NCBI GenBank assembly: GCA_965279195.1
Contig: CBDIHP010000043.1
Coordinates: 252,065 to 316,064, forward strand
Direction: 5' to 3'
Length of the DNA stretch: 64,000 nt
DNA from: CBDIHP01 sp965279195
GTDB taxonomy: Bacteria; Planctomycetota; Planctomycetia; Isosphaerales; Isosphaeraceae
The stretch's first letter is position 1, and each line of letters opens with the position of its first letter. Of the stretch, positions 59,537-64,000 are shown piece by piece. Under the pieces are notes generated by a model that saw only the letters and a program-made list of their open reading frames with translations, ran no database searches and was not told the DNA's origin. The translations under genes were made by a program, and so were the position numbers.

Positions 59537-60465
59537 CGCTGGGCGGCCCTCAGTTTGGCGCTCCGAGATCGGGGATTCTCGGCGACTTCCCGCTCGTCGG
59601 CTTCGATCGGCTTCTTCGTCAAGACGGTCAGGCCGGGGTTGTCCCGGAACGCGTGCTTGACCCGACGGTCTTCCAGCGAGTGGAAGCTGATGATGACGGC
59701 GCGGCCCTCGGGCTTGAGGATCCGGGGGAGTTCGGCCAGGATCGAATCGAGCTGGCCCAGCTCGTCGTTGACGGCGATCCGGAGGGCCTGGAAGACGCGG
59801 GTCGCGGGGTCGATCTGGCCCCACTTGCCGGGGATGCTCCGGCGCACGATCTCGGCGAGCCGGCCGGTGGTGGTGATCTTCTCGGTCTTCCGGGTCTCGA
59901 CGATCCGCCGGGCGACCCGCCGGCTGTGCCGCTCCTCGCCGAGGTGGTAGAAGATGTCGGCCAGCTCGGACTCGGGCAGGCGGTTGACCAGGTCGGCCGC
60001 GCTGTCGTCGATCGCCGGGTCGAACCGCATGTCGAGCGGCCCGTCGCGGTTGAAGCTGAACCCGCGACGGTCCCAGGCGAGCTGGTCCGAGGACAGGCCC
60101 AGGTCGAGCACGATCCCGTCGATGGCGTCGATCCCCAGCTCATCGAGGACCTCGCGCGTCTGGCGATACGAGGCGTGCACCAGCGTGACCGGCAGCCCCT
60201 CGGTGGCGGCCCTCGCGAACGCGAGCATCTCGGGATCCCGGTCGAGCCCGATCACGCGGCCCGAGGTCCCGACCCGTTGCGCGAGCAGGGACGTGTGCCC
60301 CCCCGCGCCGGCGGTGCCGTCGACCAGGATCGATCCCTCTCGGGGCGCGAGCCATTCCAGGACCTCCGCGGGCATGACCGAACGGTGGACGGGGCCGAGC
60401 GCCACAGGGGGCGCGGGGGCCTCGTCCGGGAGCCCGGGCTGAGGGGAGACATCGTCGGGATTCAC
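59458..60465 (-). CDS. rsmH: 16S rRNA (cytosine1402-N4)-methyltransferase
   Basis: Methylates C1402 in the decoding centre of 16S rRNA, using S-adenosylmethionine. Family motifs are present throughout: PAEVLEWLAPREGSILVDGTAGAGGHT, GLDRDPEML, LDLGLSSDQLAWDRRGFSF, LDMRFDP, VFQALRIAVNDEL, ISFHSLEDRRVK and SRSAKLRAAQR. The core ends there, but about 25 more residues (Pro/Thr/Ser/Lys-rich) follow, in the region where the LysM gene already starts. I give the GTG at 60465 as start; the frame is also open from a TTG at 60513, and neither has a strong ribosome binding site. In most bacteria rsmH is followed by ftsL and ftsI; here a LysM protein follows. Confidence 0.93.
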   Translation of the reverse strand: MNPDDVSPQPGLPDEAPAPPVALGPVHRSVMPAEVLEWLAPREGSILVDGTAGAGGHTSLLAQRVGTSGRVIGLDRDPEMLAFARAATEGLPVTLVHASYRQTREVLDELGIDAIDGIVLDLGLSSDQLAWDRRGFSFNRDGPLDMRFDPAIDDSAADLVNRLPESELADIFYHLGEERHSRRVARRIVETRKTEKITTTGRLAEIVRRSIPGKWGQIDPATRVFQALRIAVNDELGQLDSILAELPRILKPEGRAVIISFHSLEDRRVKHAFRDNPGLTVLTKKPIEADEREVAENPRSRSAKLRAAQRCPEPTGTPNTSTGTTTSKKWPRKAR

Positions 60466-60563
60466 GGCCGGCTCGCTCGTTCGCTCGATGACGTCAAGGG
60501 TGTGCGGACGCAAGGGTGAGAATCGAGTTCGAGTCGGAGCCGCCGGCAGTCGGTACGCGGCAG

Positions 60564-60591
60564 ACTCTAGTCAAACGGCCCAGACTGTCAA
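60564..60591 (-). promoter_or_regulatory. possible promoter of rsmH
   Basis: On the minus strand TTGACA (60591-60586), 16 bases, TAGAGT (60569-60564). The -35 box is perfect and the -10 box matches four of six. The start of transcription would be near 60556, upstream of both possible rsmH starts. Confidence 0.5.
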
Positions 60592-60811
60592 GGCCGCTCG
60601 ACCCATCATGCCCGTCCGATCGTTCTGGCCGCAAGCGGGGGCGGCGACTCGTGGGAGGCGATTCACTCCATTCCTAGGAGATCGATCGGCCACGCCGGGA
60701 ACTTGAGCCGCCCCCCTTGAATTTTTTCCGGGAAGGACGCTTGCGGCCGATCGACCGTTGCCGAATCATTGATCCAGCCCGTCGTCCGACGCGGCGAAGG
60801 AGGGCGCCGCC

Positions 60812-61354
60812 GTGCAGCAGACCGACCGGGAACGGAAGCCGACCTACAACACGACCTACGGCCTGATGTCGGGCGTGGCGATCATCGCCCTGATGCTCGG
60901 GCTGTTCCTGTCGCGCGACCTGGTGAGCGTGATCTCCTGGCTGGGAGCCCTGGCCCTGATGGTCGCGATCCCGGCGATCGTGATGCAGGGGTGGCTGGAG
61001 CACCTGGTCGGCGTCGCCTGCCCGCGCTGCCGGACCCAGCTCCAGCTCGTCGGGATGAAGACCTTCGGCGACCGCTTCTACCGCTGCCCGGGGTGCGAGT
61101 CCCGCTACCGACGCTCGGGCATCCCAATCATGGCGGTGTTCCAGGACGCCTCCGACCCTGTCTTCGACCGCTACTTCCGCCGCAAGGAGGCCGAGAACCC
61201 CTGGACCTTGCCGCCCGAACTGGTCGACGAGGACGAGGTCGGCGAGATGTCCAAGACGCACGGGTCCCTGCTCCCGCAACAAGCGGCGGAGGAATCCCGA
61301 CTCGCCGAGCACGCCGGGGAGCCGCTGAGCCCGGGTTCGCTCAGGGCACCTTGA
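60812..61354 (+). CDS. small membrane protein with zinc ribbon
   Basis: 180 residues, unknown function. Two transmembrane helices lie near the start (GLMSGVAIIALMLGLFL and SWLGALALMVAIPAIVM). A four-cysteine zinc ribbon follows (CPRC at 70-73, CPGC at 92-95) and then a charged tail. Start is a GTG with GGAGG about 9 bases upstream. The gene is divergent from rsmH, and its end overlaps the end of the moxR gene by 14 bases in a tail-to-tail arrangement. Confidence 0.8.
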   Translation: MQQTDRERKPTYNTTYGLMSGVAIIALMLGLFLSRDLVSVISWLGALALMVAIPAIVMQGWLEHLVGVACPRCRTQLQLVGMKTFGDRFYRCPGCESRYRRSGIPIMAVFQDASDPVFDRYFRRKEAENPWTLPPELVDEDEVGEMSKTHGSLLPQQAAEESRLAEHAGEPLSPGSLRAP

Positions 61355-62345
61355 TGTGGTCGAGGATCCGCCCGAGCACGGCGTCGGCGTCGAGCCCCTC
61401 GGCGTCGGCCTCGAAGCTCAGGATCAGGCGGTGGCGCAGGACGTCCCTCGCCAGCGACTTGACGTCGTGGGGCGTCACATAATCCCGCCCCTGGAGCATC
61501 GCGTGGGCCCGCGAGGCCCCGACGAGGGCAAGCGTGGCGCGCGGGCTGGCGCCCAGTTCGATGAACGACACCAGGTCCAGGCCGGCCGCGCCGGGGTCCC
61601 GGGTGGCCCGGATGATGTCGAGGATGTAGCCCTTGATCGGGGGCGCGACGCGGACCCCCGCGGCGCGGTCGCGGAGGGCGAGGATGCCCTCGACGCCGAT
61701 CAGGGGCCCGCCGGGAGGGACCGGGCCGGCGCCGTCGTCGGAGGTGCCGGCGATCAGGTCCATCATCGCAAGTTCGGCGTCGCGGCCGGGGTATCGGACG
61801 ACCAGCTTCATCAGGAACCGGTCGAGCTGGGCCTCGGGCAAGGGGTACGTCCCCTCGTGCTCGACCGGGTTCTGGGTGGCGAGGACCCAGAACGGCTCGG
61901 GGAGCCGAATCGTGGCGTCGCCGATGGTGACCTGGCCCTCCTGCATGGCTTCGAGGAGAGCGCTCTGGACCTTCGCCGGGGCGCGATTGATCTCGTCGGC
62001 CAGGAGCACGCTGGTGACGATCGGGCCGGAGCGGACGTCGAAGGTGCCCGTCTCGGGCCGGTAGACCTGGGTGCCGGTGAGGTCGGCGGGGAGGAGGTCG
62101 GGGGTGAACTGGATCCGGCGGAACGGGAGGTCGAGGATCTCGGCGACCGACCGGACCGCGCGGGTCTTCGCGAGCCCCGGGACCCCTTCGATCAGGACGT
62201 GTCCCCCGGCGAGCAGGGCGATGATCAGGCGTTCGAGCAAGGTCCTCTGGCCGACGACCCGGGCTTCGAGTCGGTCGAGGAGCCGGTTGAGGACGTCGGC
62301 GGGGGATTCGTCGGGGGATTCGTCGGGGGGCGGGTCCGTTTGCAT
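61341..62345 (-). CDS. MoxR family AAA+ ATPase
   Basis: 334 residues, cytoplasmic chaperone-like ATPase. Walker A is GVPGLAKT, Walker B VLLADEIN; RAPAKVQSALLEAMQEGQVT and LATQNPVEHEGTYPLPEAQLDRF are MoxR signatures. The C-terminal lid contains GASPRATLALVGASRAHAMLQGRDYV. MoxR proteins help mature metal-containing or secreted enzymes and normally sit beside vWA and DUF58 genes. Those are missing here; the upstream neighbour is an FHA protein. Full length for the family. Confidence 0.93.
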   Translation of the reverse strand: MQTDPPPDESPDESPADVLNRLLDRLEARVVGQRTLLERLIIALLAGGHVLIEGVPGLAKTRAVRSVAEILDLPFRRIQFTPDLLPADLTGTQVYRPETGTFDVRSGPIVTSVLLADEINRAPAKVQSALLEAMQEGQVTIGDATIRLPEPFWVLATQNPVEHEGTYPLPEAQLDRFLMKLVVRYPGRDAELAMMDLIAGTSDDGAGPVPPGGPLIGVEGILALRDRAAGVRVAPPIKGYILDIIRATRDPGAAGLDLVSFIELGASPRATLALVGASRAHAMLQGRDYVTPHDVKSLARDVLRHRLILSFEADAEGLDADAVLGRILDHIKVP

Positions 62346-62381
62346 GAGGGGCCTTGCGCGGGTGTTGCGGACCCGAAACGA

Positions 62382-62413
62382 CGCCGCCCGTCCGGGTCAG
62401 GGGACGGGCGGCG
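62382..62413 (-). terminator. 12-bp hairpin between the FHA gene and moxR
   Basis: CGCCGCCCGTCC at 62382-62393 and GGACGGGCGGCG at 62402-62413. On the minus strand it follows the FHA gene and is followed by TCGTTTC. Probably ends the FHA transcript; the moxR start is 37 bases further on. Confidence 0.6.
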
Positions 62414-62439
62414 GGTGGAACCGGGTGTGAGGGTGCGGC

Positions 62440-63270
62440 TTACTTGCCGGCGTCCTTCTTGCGCCTCTCCATCATCTTGGCGAGGATATCCTTAGCGGCG
62501 TCGCTGGTGTCCTTGAAGGTCTGCTTGTGCGTGGCGGTCTGGGGCTCGGGCTCGGTCTTCTTCTTGACGTAGAAGGGGTTCGATTCGTCGATGAATTCCT
62601 CGGGCATGTCGTCGTCGGAATCGTCGTCGTCGCCCTCGTCGTTGTCGTCCGACTCCGCGTCGGCGTCATCCTGGCGTTCGTACTCGGCGTCGTCGGCGGG
62701 GGCATCTGCCTTGGCGTCGGCCTTGGCGGTGTTACCGGCGTCCTTGAAGGCCGAGATGGTGATGGTGTCGCCGCCGTAGACTCCCGAGGGGCTCTCGGGT
62801 GTGGGTGTGGATGCGTCGGAGACGAGCCAGGACTCGATGTCGTCGACATCGACGTCGTCGAGCGAGGCCGGGGCCTTGGGAGCGGCCGGCGCGGGGGCCG
62901 GTGCCGGGGCGACCTTGGCGGCGGCCGGCGCGGGGGCGGAGGGTGCCGGCGCGGGGGCGGGCCTGGCGGCCGGGGCCCCTTCGATCTGGACGGCGAACGT
63001 CAAGGGTCCGACCTCGACGAGGTCGCCGTGCTTGAGCGTGTAGACGTCGGTCACGGCCTTGCCGTTGACCAGGGTCCCGTTGCGGCTGCCCAGGTCGCGG
63101 ACGGTGACGGCGTCGGTGGTGAGCTGGAACTCGGCGTGCTCACGGCTCACCATCTCGCTGCTCGGGCGGAGGTGGCAGGTCTCGCCACGGCCGATCCGGA
63201 AGCGAGGGAGCGTGAGGGGGATCGACTTGCCCTCGGGCTTGCCCTGGACGACGACCAACTGGACCTTCAT
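62440..63270 (-). CDS. FHA domain protein with long acidic tail
   Basis: 276 residues. An FHA phosphothreonine-binding domain fills about residues 5-95 (RIGRGETCHL with GRG at 27-29, VSREHAEF, GSRNGTLVNG). A Pro/Ala-rich linker follows (APAPAPAAP), then a very acidic stretch (DDNDEGDDDDSDDD) and a basic end (KKTEPEP, KMMERRKKDAGK). It can read phosphothreonines made by kinases such as those in the 29-37 kb island (inference). I chose the ATG at 63270, where homology starts; an ATG 9 bases earlier is equally possible. It stands upstream of moxR on the same strand. Confidence 0.85.
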   Translation of the reverse strand: MKVQLVVVQGKPEGKSIPLTLPRFRIGRGETCHLRPSSEMVSREHAEFQLTTDAVTVRDLGSRNGTLVNGKAVTDVYTLKHGDLVEVGPLTFAVQIEGAPAARPAPAPAPSAPAPAAAKVAPAPAPAPAAPKAPASLDDVDVDDIESWLVSDASTPTPESPSGVYGGDTITISAFKDAGNTAKADAKADAPADDAEYERQDDADAESDDNDEGDDDDSDDDMPEEFIDESNPFYVKKKTEPEPQTATHKQTFKDTSDAAKDILAKMMERRKKDAGK

Positions 63271-63676
63271 GGGAACCATCCCCCATCTTTCCCGGGTCAA
63301 CAGCACGGGGTCGAGCCAGGTCGCGCATCGAACGAGCGCGCCGACGGCCGGAGGGGCCCACCCCGCCCAACTGACGATCGCCGAATCGGTCCAACCATCC
63401 AGCCTCACACAATCGGATGGTGAGATTCTGGACCGTAACCCCGCCCGAAGCAAGCCGCAAGGGCGCACCATCTTAACAAGAAGGCGCTCTAATCGGCCCA
63501 ATCGGGACGCAGGACCGTTACGGCCCGCACCATGTTCGCGTGAGGTTTGATCGAGTATTACCCATCTTATACCCGATCCAGCAAGGCCAACAAGGAGCAA
63601 CGTCGAGGAAATCCGAGCGCGTTCGGACTCCCTCGCGCCAGGGTTGACCCGTGGCCGCCCGGAGGAAAACCATCGG
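63271..63676. other. 406-bp intergenic region
   Basis: Between the FHA gene and the ligase-like gene on the minus strand. The strand reads GGGTATAAGATGGGTAATAC near 63580, which could contain a -10 box, but no good -35 box is spaced correctly. No gene seen. Confidence 0.4.
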
Positions 63677-64000
63677 TTATCGCCGATCGGTCCAGGCCGC
63701 CGAGGCGTAAACGTCCCGGCGCAACCGTTCCGCACGTTCGAGCACGGGGCCGGGCCAGGAGATCTCGGTCGCGGGCAGGCCGAGGGCCCCGACGATCGCG
63801 TCGCGGACCGTCGACGCCCAGAACCCGGGATCCGCCTCACGGCCCGAGAGTTCCGCCAGGCCGGGGAGTTCCGGCGTCCGGGCCGAGGTCGCCAGCAGCA
63901 GCGACCCATGCTGGAGGACGGCCCCGTCGCGACGGCGCTGGGCGCTGCCGAGCACCTTCCGGCCGTCGATGATCAGGTCCTCGTCGTCGCGGTCGGCGAA
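63677..64000 (-). CDS. lipoate/biotin protein ligase-like protein, C-terminal part
   Basis: The last 107 residues of a gene that continues past the window edge. DLIIDGRKVLGSAQRRRDGAVLQHGSLLL matches the lipoyl/biotin ligase (LplA/BPL) fold: the Lys in GRKVLGSAQ is the residue that contacts the acyl-adenylate, and HGSLLL is the following strand. The C-terminal part is helical and ends SAAWTDRR. The full protein probably joins lipoate or octanoate to lipoyl domains. The start and substrate class cannot be judged. Confidence 0.8.
   Translation of the reverse strand, partial: FADRDDEDLIIDGRKVLGSAQRRRDGAVLQHGSLLLATSARTPELPGLAELSGREADPGFWASTVRDAIVGALGLPATEISWPGPVLERAERLRRDVYASAAWTDRR

Noticed and set aside
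57669..59660. Gly/Ala/Ser-rich plus-strand frame opposite the LysM protein
   Set aside because: It mirrors the Pro/Ala-rich stalk codons on the minus strand; no start signal or known domain.

Overview
The window reads as a high-GC planctomycete chromosome, most like Isosphaeraceae/Gemmatales. The main reasons are the protein families: cytochrome-like PSCyt1/DUF1549/DUF1553 proteins, DUF1501 proteins, a DUF4838 protein, a Tat-exported Gfo/Idh oxidoreductase next to a DoxX-like protein, an ECF sigma factor coupled to a Hanks-type kinase, and many zinc-ribbon and FHA proteins. No rRNA, prophage, transposase or CRISPR array was seen. One tRNA gene is present and it looks like the initiator.

Layout. 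1-5.5 kb (mostly minus strand): a possible gene edge, serA, a class V aminotransferase that may serve as SerC, a zinc-ribbon membrane protein and hisI. 5.5-16.7 kb: a PSCyt protein, a DUF4838 protein, a MATE transporter, a zinc-ribbon protein, an Rrf2 regulator and a large membrane protein. 16.7-21.4 kb: a P-II protein without the uridylylation tyrosine, a small anchored protein, a vWA protein, TerC and an S1/P1 nuclease. 21.6-28.4 kb (plus strand): a SEC-C/TPR protein, a TPR protein, N-carbamoylputrescine amidase and DUF1501. 28.9-36.7 kb: a signalling island made of an ECF sigma factor, a translationally coupled kinase, a 1229-residue zinc-ribbon/coiled-coil protein and an FHA-kinase. 36.8-40.5 kb: a BlaI repressor with two palindromic operators, a sensor-less M56 protease and two tandem Tat-exported beta-propellers. 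40.7-41.3 kb: a ParD antitoxin whose ParE partner has an in-frame stop. 41.4-53.4 kb (minus strand): Gfo/Idh with a DoxX-like protein, ApbE, a PSCyt/DUF1501 pair, a HAD hydrolase overlapping a receiver-like protein, and a seven-haem TPR cytochrome. 53.5-64 kb: tRNA-fMet with a clear terminator, a PhnZ-like HD oxygenase, a GDPD-M23-PKD fusion, a LysM protein overlapping rsmH, a zinc-ribbon membrane protein, MoxR, an FHA protein and the end of a lipoate ligase-like gene.

A second layer is a dense set of small non-coding inverted repeats. At least four families lie between genes, and some of their ends touch start or stop codons. The best candidates for something undescribed are the BlaI/M56/propeller module, the ECF-kinase-coiled-coil-FHA island and these repeat families. 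All functions are inferred from sequence reading alone; no database search was run.
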